From Acidobacteriota bacterium (GTDB taxonomy: Bacteria; Acidobacteriota; Blastocatellia; RBC074), in the NCBI GenBank assembly GCA_016710075.1, contig JADJLO010000037.1, positions 1 through 64,000 of the forward strand: a stretch of 64,000 bases of DNA, written 5' to 3'. Every line of letters begins with the position of its first letter. Position 1 is the stretch's first letter. Below the pieces are notes generated by a model. That model saw only the letters and a program-made list of their open reading frames with translations. It was not told the DNA's origin and searched no databases. Positions 28,001 through 36,528 of the stretch are shown here, piece after piece. The position numbers and the translations under genes were made by a program.

Positions 28001-30102
28001 GAGTATTCGTCACGTCGAATAACGGACAGAGCTGGAGCCCTGTCTCAATCGGCCTGAGATCGCTGGATGTCAGGACACTCAAGGTTTTCGGGAATCTGCT
28101 CTTTGCAGGAACTTATGGCGGATCAGTTCACGTGGCCGGTCTCGATCAGAATACCTGCCAGCAGCCCTGCCCGACGGTGAGCGGCATCAATCCATCGAGC
28201 GGACTTGTGGGTAGTACGGTGACCATCTCCGGCACAAACTTCACCGGCGTCACTGGAGTCAAGTTCTCAAGCAATGTCACGGCGAGTTTTACGATCGTCA
28301 ACGACACGACGATCACAGCGACCGTCCCGGGTGGCGCAACCACAGGGCCGATCACCATCAGCAAGTCCGGCTGCAACGACGTGCAGACGGTGACTTTCAC
28401 GGTGAGCTTTCCACTTTGTCCGACTGTCAGCGGGATCAATCCCCAATCAGGGAATACCGGAACCACAGTGACGATCAGCGGAGCGGGCTTCACAGGGGTT
28501 TCTTCAGTGAAGTTTCCGAACAATCTCACGGCTCAGTACACAGTCGTGAGCGACTCGCAGATCATGGCCACGGTGCCGGCCGGCGCCTCCAGCGGCTTCA
28601 TAACCATCAGCAAGAGCGGATGCAACGATGCCACGACATTGGCGTTTTCCATCGTCAACTGCGCGACTGCGTCTCAAATCACGCCGTCGAGCGGGATAGT
28701 CGGTTCGACCGTGACTATCAACGGGACCAATTTCACTGGTGTTACGGCAGTCAAATTCTTCAACAACGTGACGGCGAGCTTCACCGTGGTCAATGACACG
28801 ACGATCACGGCGACGGTTCCCAATGGAGCGGCCACCGGCCCGATTACTCTAAGCAAGGCCGGATGCAACGATCTACAGACTCAGAGCTTTACCGTCACCG
28901 TGCTTTGTCCGGCAGTCGCCGCCATCAATCCGACCAGCGGCGGCATCGGCACGGCTGTGACCATCACCGGAGCCAATTTTACCGGGGTTAGTTCAGTCAA
29001 TTTCGCCAATAACATCACGGCCAGCTTCACTGTGGTCAACAGCACGACCATAACCACGACCGTTCCCGCAGGCGCAGTCAGCGGACCAATCACGCTGAGC
29101 AAGCCGGGATGCAACGATGCTCAATCGGTGGCCTTCGTGATAACGGTATCGGGCTGCACGACGGCGTCATTCGCATCTGCTGTGAATTACGCAACCGGCA
29201 GTGAGCCGCTGGGGATTGCCATCGCAGACTTCAATTCAGACGGCAAGCCGGATATCGCCACCCCGAACTACTCTGCGAATTCGATCTCCGTTCTTTTCGG
29301 CGACGGAATTGGCGGTTTCCTTCCGGCGTCAACCTACCCGACTGGGAATGGCCCATATGCCGTTGCCGCCGGTGATTTCAACAGCGACAACAAACCGGAT
29401 CTGGTAATAGCCAATTATCTGGCAAACAACGTGGGAATACTGCTCAATACAGGCAGCGGGGCTTTTGGAGGAGTGACCTACGTTAACGTTGGAACCCGTC
29501 CCCGCGCGATCACGACGACCGATTTCAATAATGACGGCAAGCCGGATCTGGCAGTGGCCAACAGCAACTCAAACACCGTATCGATCCTGCTCGGCAACGG
29601 CAACGGCGGTTTCGGCTTAACCGCGACTCTGACGACGGGCAGCGCTCCTTTTGCCATAACGACAGGAGATTTCAACAACGACGGTAAGAAAGATGTTGCG
29701 ATCGCCAACAGCAACTCAAACAATATCTCCGTCTTTATCGGCAGTGGGAGCGGCAGTTTCGGCCCGGCCCAGCTTACGGGAACCGGGGTTATGCCTTCCG
29801 GCATCCTGACCGCTGACTTCAATGGTGACGGCAACCTTGACCTTGTCACCGCAAACGCCAATGGCGACAACATTGCGATCGTCCTTGGCGCAGGCAACGG
29901 GTCATTCGGCGGGCCGGCCTATTTTCCTACATCCACTCAGCCGAATTCCATTACCTGGGAGATTACAATCTTGACGGCAAGCCGGATCTGGCAGTCACCA
30001 ATTACGGCGCCAACAGCGTCTCAGTACTGCTCGGAAACGGGTCAGGTGGATTTGGCGCAGCTTCGAATTTCAACGTGGGAAGTGGTCCGCCGTTCGTTCT
30101 GA
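24925..30102 (+). CDS. Giant mosaic surface protein, segment 2: VCBS, IPT/TIG, sortilin-type propeller, four IPT/TIG, VCBS
   Basis: An open frame of 1,725 codons. The ATG at 24925 is internal; true continuity comes from segment 1. Residues about 1-310 are FG-GAP/VCBS repeats (DFNGDGKNDLAVAN and variants, calcium-binding integrin-type blades). Residues 318-395 are IPT/TIG and 405-490 a TIG-like domain. Residues 495-1070 are about a dozen sortilin/BNR-like repeats carrying SNNGQSWT with VYVST or GVYLS strands. Residues 1080-1410 are four IPT/TIG domains, and 1412-1670 a second VCBS propeller. At about 29,957 a base is missing and the frame leaves the VCBS pattern (after QPNSIT); the next frame resumes with DYNLDGKPDLAVTN. 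The whole is a secreted beta-rich fibre. No catalytic motif is seen. Confidence 0.85.
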   Translation: MDMATSNFNGNNVAIFLANSSGGFNSATYINVGMGPTAIASADFNGDGKNDLAVANYISDNVSILLGNGSGGFSSPTNFAVGTTPRNISVSDFNGDGKSDLAVANWNSNNVSVLLGNGSGGFSAASPLAAGTITLGVATGDFNGDGKQDVAASNGTSSNVSIFLGNGNGTFGAAVNYPTGTRPFSVAAGDLNGDGKLDLATANYDSANVSVLIGNGSGGFATPVNFSVGTQPINIAISDLNMDGKLDLAVAVYGGPHVAILQGNGNGTFAAPINLTVGNAPNFVAPADINGDGKVDLAATNSQSAPVSVLLNTCISTQCPTVSGINPTSGSIGANVTITGANLTGVSAVKFAGNISATFTVVNDTTINATVPNGATTGVITLSKSGCNDVQTASFQVTTSGNNPVPVLLNLYPNAAVVCDPPFTLTVGGTGFINGSVIRWNGADLVTGYVNSTQLTATISASLLAAQGTVTIGVFNPSPGGGLSNTVNFTIYANGSLVWDQSGGPETGDIEEMAYMGEQLFAGTFSGHVFTSFNNGQNWIDITGGQPFGTIFDLMVTGSNIFVGCNDGVYLSSNKGLSWTKVGNGLPAGRTIFALGANGSRLFAWASSTGMYISDNNGGLWTFSNSGLPVQTVNAIIVNGSTIFAGGAAGVYVSTNNGQSWTASNTGLQSGSSTAYVVSLSLSGGNVLAGSSGGGLFSSSNNGQSWTQITNGLSQTLTITDIGYSAPYTLISTSGQGVYLSTSNGLAWSNATFNLSDLYARSVMVAPTGIFVGTQSAGVFLLGAGDVWSPKNSGLRNGWITDLEMIGSTLFAGTGRSGIFKSTNNGQSWTAMNSGLPSIKLISDIVVGNGLMFAANSTSVYVSSDNGQNWTLANSTPFPATPVTKMAIIGSNLFAGTTGGGMSISTNNGATFTTINNGFPVVVGSSVQELFVDGVNLYAAGSLGIYVTSNNGQSWTALPNGQTTGAVLALAKIGNAFFAGTHISGVYVSTNNGANWSVINNGLTNLTVYDLATYGSNLYAATGGGGVFVTSNNGQSWSPVSIGLRSLDVRTLKVFGNLLFAGTYGGSVHVAGLDQNTCQQPCPTVSGINPSSGLVGSTVTISGTNFTGVTGVKFSSNVTASFTIVNDTTITATVPGGATTGPITISKSGCNDVQTVTFTVSFPLCPTVSGINPQSGNTGTTVTISGAGFTGVSSVKFPNNLTAQYTVVSDSQIMATVPAGASSGFITISKSGCNDATTLAFSIVNCATASQITPSSGIVGSTVTINGTNFTGVTAVKFFNNVTASFTVVNDTTITATVPNGAATGPITLSKAGCNDLQTQSFTVTVLCPAVAAINPTSGGIGTAVTITGANFTGVSSVNFANNITASFTVVNSTTITTTVPAGAVSGPITLSKPGCNDAQSVAFVITVSGCTTASFASAVNYATGSEPLGIAIADFNSDGKPDIATPNYSANSISVLFGDGIGGFLPASTYPTGNGPYAVAAGDFNSDNKPDLVIANYLANNVGILLNTGSGAFGGVTYVNVGTRPRAITTTDFNNDGKPDLAVANSNSNTVSILLGNGNGGFGLTATLTTGSAPFAITTGDFNNDGKKDVAIANSNSNNISVFIGSGSGSFGPAQLTGTGVMPSGILTADFNGDGNLDLVTANANGDNIAIVLGAGNGSFGGPAYFPTSTQPNSITWEITILTASRIWQSPITAPTASQYCSETGQVDLAQLRISTWEVVRRSF

Positions 30103-31307
30103 CTGCGGATTTCAACGGGGATACCAAACCTGATCTGGTCACGGCAAACCGGTATTCGAATGGAGTTTCGGTTCTGTTGAATACGTGCAGTTCTCAGAGC
30201 CTGAATCCGGCAATCACCGTCACGCCGACAACGCTCGATTTCGGCTCGGTTGCATCAGGCCAGACAAAGGATCTGACATTGACGATAGGCAACACAGGCA
30301 GCGCGGCTCTGCTGGTGACGTCGATAAATATCACCGACAGCCGGTTCGCCGTCATCTCTCCGCAGCCGCCATTCAACGTTGCGGCGGCGGGTCAGCTAAC
30401 ACTAACGGTCAGATTCGCTCCAACATCGGGCGGATCAGCCGGCGGGACGTTGACGATCAACAGCAACGATCCGGCAAAACCCTCGGTACCAGTCACACTG
30501 ACGGGCAGCGGACTCAGTTGTGCCACGATCACAGGAATCAATCCTTCGAGCGGTCTCGTGGGAAGCACCGTCACAATCACCGGCACAAATTTCACCGGTG
30601 TCACTGCAGTGAAGTTTTCAAGCAACGTCACCGCGAGTTTCACTGTCGTCAATGACACGACGATCACCGCGATCGTTCCAGCCGGCGCAACCACAGGGCC
30701 GATCACCATCAGCAAGCCCAACTGCAACGATCTGCAGACGGCGTCTTTCACTGTTATCGTTCCTCTATGCCCAACCGTCTCAGGCATCAATCCTTCGAGC
30801 GGCCTCGTGGGAAGTACCGTCACAATCACCGGCACAAACTTCACCGGCGTGACTGCAGTGAAGTTCTCAAGCAACGTCACGGCAACTTTTACGATCGTCA
30901 ATAACACGACGATCACCGCGACCGTTCCAACCGGCGCAGTCACAGGGCCGATCACCATCAGCAAGCCCAACTGCAACGATCTGCAGACGGCGTCTTTCAC
31001 TGTTATCGTCCCGCAGTGCCCGACAGTTTCAGGGCTCAACCCTTCGAGCGGCCTCGTGGGAAGTACCGTCACAATCACCGGTACAAACTTCACCGGCGTG
31101 ACTGCAGTGAAGTTCTCAAGCAACGTCACGGCGACTTTTACCATCGTCAATGACACGACGATCACCGCGACCGTTCCGAATGGTGCGGTCACCGGGCCGA
31201 TCACGATCAGCAAGCCCAACTGCAACGACCTGCAGACGGCGTCTTTCACTGTTATCGTCCCGCAGTGCCCGACTGTTTCAGCGGCATTAATCCTTCGAGC
31301 GGCCTGA
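30075..31307 (+). CDS. Giant mosaic surface protein, segment 3: end of VCBS, ASH domain, IPT/TIG array
   Basis: The reading frame actually rejoins segment 2 at about 29,960, so the ATG here is internal. It finishes the VCBS propeller (DFNGDTKPDLVTANRYSN). It then shows an ASPM-SPD-2-Hydin ('choice-of-anchor D') domain at residues 47-150 (TPTTLDFGSVASGQTKDLTL, then LTVRFAPTSGGSAGGTL). Three IPT/TIG domains of exactly 83 residues follow, nearly identical at DNA level (GINPSSGLVGSTVTITGTNF). The frame is lost at about 31,280, where two extra bases shift the fourth copy. The last nine residues are out of frame. Confidence 0.82.
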   Translation: MGSGPPFVLTADFNGDTKPDLVTANRYSNGVSVLLNTCSSQSLNPAITVTPTTLDFGSVASGQTKDLTLTIGNTGSAALLVTSINITDSRFAVISPQPPFNVAAAGQLTLTVRFAPTSGGSAGGTLTINSNDPAKPSVPVTLTGSGLSCATITGINPSSGLVGSTVTITGTNFTGVTAVKFSSNVTASFTVVNDTTITAIVPAGATTGPITISKPNCNDLQTASFTVIVPLCPTVSGINPSSGLVGSTVTITGTNFTGVTAVKFSSNVTATFTIVNNTTITATVPTGAVTGPITISKPNCNDLQTASFTVIVPQCPTVSGLNPSSGLVGSTVTITGTNFTGVTAVKFSSNVTATFTIVNDTTITATVPNGAVTGPITISKPNCNDLQTASFTVIVPQCPTVSAALILRAA

Positions 31308-31500
31308 TTGGCAGCACTGTCACAATCACCGGCACAAACTTCACCGGCGTGACTGCAGTGAAGTTCTCAAGCAATGTCACGGCGACTTTTACGATCGTCA
31401 ATAACACGACGATCACCGCCACCGTCCCAGCGGGCGCAGTCACAGGTCCGATCACGATCAGCAAACCGAACTGCAGCGACCTGCAGACGGCGTCTTTCAC
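30552..31500 (+). repeat. Four near-identical 249-bp IPT/TIG coding repeats
   Basis: The same landmark (GGCCTCGTGGGAAG or a close variant) occurs at 30552, 30801, 31050 and 31301. The steps are 249, 249 and 251 bases. The two extra bases in the last step (ACTGTTTCAGC against the usual ACTGT-CAGC type) are exactly what breaks the frame between segments 3 and 4. High DNA identity implies recent duplication or gene conversion and makes copy-number change likely. Confidence 0.9.
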
Positions 31501-31567
31501 TGTCACTCAACCTTGCGTGAATATTTCAATCTCCACATCTTTGACAGGAACTGCCGGAACTGACTGA
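31265..31567 (+). CDS. Giant mosaic surface protein, segment 4: last IPT/TIG and start of cohesin 1
   Basis: A 100-codon frame covering the fourth copy of the 83-residue IPT/TIG array (SGINPSSGLIGSTVTI) and the first strand of a cohesin-like domain (VNISISTSLTGTAGT). It stops at TGA 31565. One missing base near 31,563 explains the stop: the next frame reads TVPLTVGDLTGKSVISYEFV directly after it, which completes the cohesin strand. It is not an independent gene. Confidence 0.8.
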   Translation: MPDCFSGINPSSGLIGSTVTITGTNFTGVTAVKFSSNVTATFTIVNNTTITATVPAGAVTGPITISKPNCSDLQTASFTVTQPCVNISISTSLTGTAGTD

Positions 31568-31644
31568 CGGTTCCATTAACAGTCGGCGACCTGACCGGCA
31601 AATCGGTCATATCCTACGAATTCGTACTGACTTACGACCCGACA

Positions 31645-33840
31645 GTGCTTAGACCTCAGACTACACCCTATGATCGGACCGGAACGCTGAGCAGCGGCCT
31701 CACTGTTTCATTCAACACTGCCATCAACGGCGAGGTCAGGTTATCGGCATTTGGGGCGACCGCCCTTGCAGGTTCGGGCACGCTGCTCAACCTGAATTTC
31801 GACGTCATCGGCCAGTCTGCTTCCTGCAGCAATCTGACTCTGACGAGTTTCAAATTCAATGAAGGCACTCCGTGCGCCACGATCACATCGGGCAGAGCCT
31901 GTGTCACGGGTGGATCAATATCCGGCGAGGTGAGTTACTGCATCACACCCAGGGCAGTGCCCGGGGTCCTGATGACCGCGGCCGGATCGCCCGCTGCCAA
32001 TACGACTACCAACAACAGTGGGGCCTTTGTTCTCAATGGCCTTGGGAGCGGCGCTTACACTGTGACTCCCACAAAGACCGGCGATACAAATGGAATCTCA
32101 TCCTTTGATGCGGCGCTGGTCTCACAACAGGTCGTCGGCATGACGACACTCAGTGAATGCCAGCGCCTTGCGGGGGATGCGAGCGGCGACGGATCACTGT
32201 CATCTTTCGATGCCGCTCTGATCGCTCAATATGCCGTTGGAATAAGCAATCCGGCAAGCAAGGTCGGGACATGGAAGTTCGTGCCGGTGAACCGCACATA
32301 CCCCAGCATCTCCGGCAATCAAACGGGCCAGAATTTCAGCGCCATTCTCGTCGGAGACGTCTCAGGAAACTGGGCTCCGGTTTCGGCACTCGCACTATCT
32401 TTCGATGAAAACGGGATGAACCGCATCGACAGCCCGGTTCCGAGCATTCAGGCGACTTTCCCGCCGATGATCGCCATGCCGGGAACCGTGGCCACTATCC
32501 CGATCACAATCAGCGACATGCCCGCTCGCGGCATCCTCGCATACGATCTGGATCTTGAATACGATCATCTGGTTTTGTCGCTGCTCGATTCGCCTGTCGA
32601 GATTGTCGATACGCTGAGCAGCTCGATGATCGTCACCGTCAATGACCACTCCGGCCATTTGCGAATCTCGGCATTCGGCAATTATCCGATCAGCAGTACC
32701 GGCATTCTGCTCAAACTGCGATTCAGAGTGATCGGTCAAAACGGATCGATGAGCGGCCTGATCTGGAAAAACGTCCTGTTCAATGAAGGCCATACTCGCG
32801 TAAGGCCGATTGATGGCAGCCTGAGGGTCGTCCCGACGTTCGCATTGTCGCTCACACCCGGGACTCAAACGATTTCCGTCGGGAACAAGGGAGCGCTGAC
32901 GGCTGTACTGAGCGCTCCTCTCCCTTCAGACACCTTACTTGTCCTGAGATCTTCAGACCCGCGAATCGCGACGGCGCCAGATTCAGTCATTATTCCGGCA
33001 GGGAAAACCGTAGTTTCATTTGAAATCTTTGGCCGGGCGACGGGCGGACAGGTGATAATCTCAGCCGGGTTGCCGCAAATCATCGGCAGCCTGTCTGCAA
33101 ACGCCGCGATCAGCATCGATCATTCGGTCTTCAGCGTTTCTGCCGCCAGCTTTCTCTCAGATACTGTCGCCGCTCAATCGATAGCCGTGGCATTCGGATC
33201 GGATTTTTCAGATTCGACTGAGGCTGCGGCATCCCAGCCGTTGCCGACCGTGCTTGCCGGCGCCAGGGTTGAGATCACAGACAGTCTTGGAGCGACAAGA
33301 TCCGCGCCGCTGTTTTTCGTATCGCCGGGTCAGGTGAACTACCAGATACCCGAAGGCACCGCCGGCGGGACGGCAACGATCACGATCAGCAGCCGGCTCA
33401 ATATCGCAACCGGCCTGCTCAACATCACTCCTTTGGCTCCGGGCCTCTTCTCCGCGAATTCAAACGGTCAGGGAGTCGCAGCGGCTGTCGTCACACGGGC
33501 CGGGCCCGATGGATCATTGAATTATGAACCCGTTGCCGCGTGGGGCGAGACGCTTGGAAGATTCACCGCCATCCCCGTCGACCTCGGCTCATCTGAAGAT
33601 CGGATTTGCCTGATACTCTATGGCACAGGCATCCGATCCCTGAGCGGCAAATCCAATATCAGAGTCTCAATCGACGGTCTCGATGCACCTGTCCTTTATG
33701 CAGGATCACAGGGGACCTATGCAGGTCTCGACCAAATCAATGTCCTGTTAAATCGAAATCTGGCGGGCCGCGGCGTTGTCACTGTCGCCATGGTGGTTGA
33801 CGGCATGATCGCAAACTTCGTCACGATCAATATCAGATGA
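31645..33840 (+). CDS. Giant mosaic surface protein, segment 5: cohesin, dockerin, cohesin, Solibacter-type C-terminal domain
   Basis: The frame is open from about 31,567; the ATG at 31645 is internal. Residues 1-90 finish a cohesin domain (LRPQTTPYDRTGTLSSGLTV, LNLNFDVIGQ). Residues 92-145 are a carboxypeptidase-regulatory-like segment. Residues 146-205 are a type I dockerin pair (GDTNGISSFDAALVSQQVVG and GDASGDGSLSSFDAALIAQY) with calcium-loop aspartates. Residues 265-392 are a second cohesin (ATIPITISDMPARGILAYDL). Residues 396-492 are a Calx-beta-like sandwich. Residues 494-731 are the Solibacter-type C-terminal domain (FFVSPGQVNYQIPEGTAGGT, LILYGTGIR). If all frames are joined the gene runs 23190-33840, about 3,550 residues. 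It would be exported and held at or released from the surface; no sortase or type IX sorting motif is visible. Confidence 0.85.
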   Translation: MLRPQTTPYDRTGTLSSGLTVSFNTAINGEVRLSAFGATALAGSGTLLNLNFDVIGQSASCSNLTLTSFKFNEGTPCATITSGRACVTGGSISGEVSYCITPRAVPGVLMTAAGSPAANTTTNNSGAFVLNGLGSGAYTVTPTKTGDTNGISSFDAALVSQQVVGMTTLSECQRLAGDASGDGSLSSFDAALIAQYAVGISNPASKVGTWKFVPVNRTYPSISGNQTGQNFSAILVGDVSGNWAPVSALALSFDENGMNRIDSPVPSIQATFPPMIAMPGTVATIPITISDMPARGILAYDLDLEYDHLVLSLLDSPVEIVDTLSSSMIVTVNDHSGHLRISAFGNYPISSTGILLKLRFRVIGQNGSMSGLIWKNVLFNEGHTRVRPIDGSLRVVPTFALSLTPGTQTISVGNKGALTAVLSAPLPSDTLLVLRSSDPRIATAPDSVIIPAGKTVVSFEIFGRATGGQVIISAGLPQIIGSLSANAAISIDHSVFSVSAASFLSDTVAAQSIAVAFGSDFSDSTEAAASQPLPTVLAGARVEITDSLGATRSAPLFFVSPGQVNYQIPEGTAGGTATITISSRLNIATGLLNITPLAPGLFSANSNGQGVAAAVVTRAGPDGSLNYEPVAAWGETLGRFTAIPVDLGSSEDRICLILYGTGIRSLSGKSNIRVSIDGLDAPVLYAGSQGTYAGLDQINVLLNRNLAGRGVVTVAMVVDGMIANFVTINIR

Positions 33841-33859
33841 AGAAAGAAAAAAGGTAGTC

Positions 33860-33891
33860 AGTTGTCGGTTGACAGTTGTCAACCGACAACT
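33860..33891. terminator. Perfect 15-bp palindrome between convergent genes
   Basis: AGTTGTCGGTTGACA (33860-33874) and TGTCAACCGACAACT (33877-33891) with a 2-base centre, followed by a short T-rich stretch (TCTTTATT). It lies between the giant gene's stop (33840) and the YhaM-like gene's stop (33894) and is suited to act as a bidirectional terminator. Confidence 0.65.
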
Positions 33892-33893
33892 CT

Positions 33894-35018
<1,125 letters not shown>

Positions 35019-35057
35019 AATCCATGAGGGCGGCAGGTGAATATTTAGAAAAAAACA

Positions 35058-35210
35058 GACTACCAAACAGACAAAATAAACGAAACAAACGAAAGCTGTC
35101 AGGCAGTCAATTGGCGAAAACTCTCGTAATAACGAAACCCGGATAAATCATAGCATTTGACCCTTGTATTATTTTTCGCCTGTTCCGTTTATTTTGTCTG
35201 TTTCGTAATC
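35058..35210. repeat. Dispersed nonamer palindrome element, copy F
   Basis: The left arm 35058-35094 contains CAAACAGACAAAATAAACGA; the right arm 35171-35210 ends TTTTGTCTGTTTCGTAATC. The arms are inverted, with about 75 bases between them. The element lies between two genes on the same strand, the PPIase (35230) and the YhaM-like gene (start 35018). Confidence 0.85.
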
Positions 35211-35229
35211 TTAACTTCATCTCTTCCCG

Positions 35230-36363
35230 TTAATTAGATCCAGCGGCCGGCTTCTTTTCGCGCTCGGCTTTCTTCTCCTCTTCCTTCTTCCTTTTCTTCT
35301 TCTCTTTTGCGCTCTCTTCGGAGTACGGGATGCGTTTAATTAGCGCCGATTTCACTTTTGAGTTCTCGAACTGGTAGCGCTGATCGATTTCGATGAATGC
35401 ATCATCGCGAAGGGTGGCAAGATAGGCCTCAACCTGTTTTTCAGCGCGCTGGCCGACAAGAAATCTTCCGATGGCATCCTGGACTTTCTCGTCCTCGAAA
35501 GGCAAGACCTTGGTCTCTTTGCGCTCATCGATGCGGAAAATATAAAATCCGTTTTCCAGTTTGACCGGATCGGTGACGCTTCCCGAAGCGCCATTCTCAA
35601 CGGCAGCCTTCACTTCAGGAGCAAGGTCCGGAATCTTGATCGAGGATCCGATTTTGCCTCCATCCTTGCCGAGGGGTTCTTCGGAGTATCGTTTTGCGAG
35701 TGCCGCAAAGTCAGCCGTACCGCTCTTCGCCTGAACAGCCAACTCGGCGGCCCGCTGCTGAGTTGCAACGGGATCTTTTCCAAGCGCAATGAATATCCGG
35801 CTGAGCGAGACTTCGCCGGGCTCAGAGAAATACTGCTTGTTCTTTTCGTACTCTTCTCGCTTCTCTTTCTCCGTCAGCGACTGATAGACACGACTGTAAA
35901 CTTCGCGGCCGATGACCGCGTCCTTGGAGAAATTCTCGGTCATTACCCGCTTTACTTCATCCATGTCGAATCCCGCTTCACGCATCTTCTGACCAAGACA
36001 TTCGACGGATTCGCAGTTGTTCTCCTTCATCATCCGCAGCAGTTGCTGGTTGACCTGCGGCTCGACGTTGATCGAGAGATCCTTGGCTCGCTGCGCCAGC
36101 AGTTGCGTGTTGATCAGCTCATCGAGAATGCGAGGCTTCCATTCACTGAACTTCTTTTCGAGTTCCTCACCCTTGAGCCCCTGTTTTTTCAATTCCTCCA
36201 GAACGTCCTTCTGCGCCGCCTCAAATGCCGACCTCATGATGACGCCCGAATTGACTCTGGCAATGACTTCATCGATCAGCTTCGCCTCTCCTTCCTGAGC
36301 GAATGAATAATCGACACACAAAAGCGTAATACCCAGCAAAAACGCCAATTTCAAAAACTTCAT
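35230..36363 (-). CDS. Periplasmic parvulin-type peptidyl-prolyl isomerase (SurA-like)
   Basis: A 377-residue protein. A signal peptide (MKFLKLAFLLGITLLCVDYSF) is followed by a SurA N-terminal chaperone region (residues about 25-170, VIARVNSGVIMRSAFEAAQK) and a parvulin domain at about 190-290 (VSLSRIFIALG, FAALAKRYSEEPLGKDGGKI, GFYIFRIDERK). The C-terminal 45 residues are a highly charged Lys/Glu tail (KKKRKKEEEKKAEREKK), unusual for SurA. The start at 36363 is supported by AAGGAG about 10 bases upstream. The protein would assist folding of outer-membrane proteins. It lies downstream of a second PPIase gene and is probably co-transcribed with it. Confidence 0.88.
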   Translation of the reverse strand: MKFLKLAFLLGITLLCVDYSFAQEGEAKLIDEVIARVNSGVIMRSAFEAAQKDVLEELKKQGLKGEELEKKFSEWKPRILDELINTQLLAQRAKDLSINVEPQVNQQLLRMMKENNCESVECLGQKMREAGFDMDEVKRVMTENFSKDAVIGREVYSRVYQSLTEKEKREEYEKNKQYFSEPGEVSLSRIFIALGKDPVATQQRAAELAVQAKSGTADFAALAKRYSEEPLGKDGGKIGSSIKIPDLAPEVKAAVENGASGSVTDPVKLENGFYIFRIDERKETKVLPFEDEKVQDAIGRFLVGQRAEKQVEAYLATLRDDAFIEIDQRYQFENSKVKSALIKRIPYSEESAKEKKKRKKEEEKKAEREKKPAAGSN

Positions 36364-36528
36364 AAAAGACTTCTCCTTAAGCTTCATCCCGCCGGCCTTT
36401 TCAAAGGGGGCTCCACAATTATTTATTAAACGATATCAAAATATGCTCTCGTGCCGTTTCCGGTACATTTCCAGGATAGAACGGGAAAAAGTATCCGGGC
36501 TTGCTCCTGCTTACTTTGAGGCTCACCT

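Noticed and set aside
30392..31249. Long minus-strand open frame (285 codons) with an internally repeated protein
   Set aside because: It is the antisense shadow of the 249-bp TIG repeats; the repetition comes from the plus-strand gene and no ribosome site is present.
31565..31567. TGA ending segment 4 considered as a second selenocysteine codon
   Set aside because: The sequence after the TGA matches the cohesin only in another frame, so it is a one-base deletion, not read-through; no cysteine is expected there.
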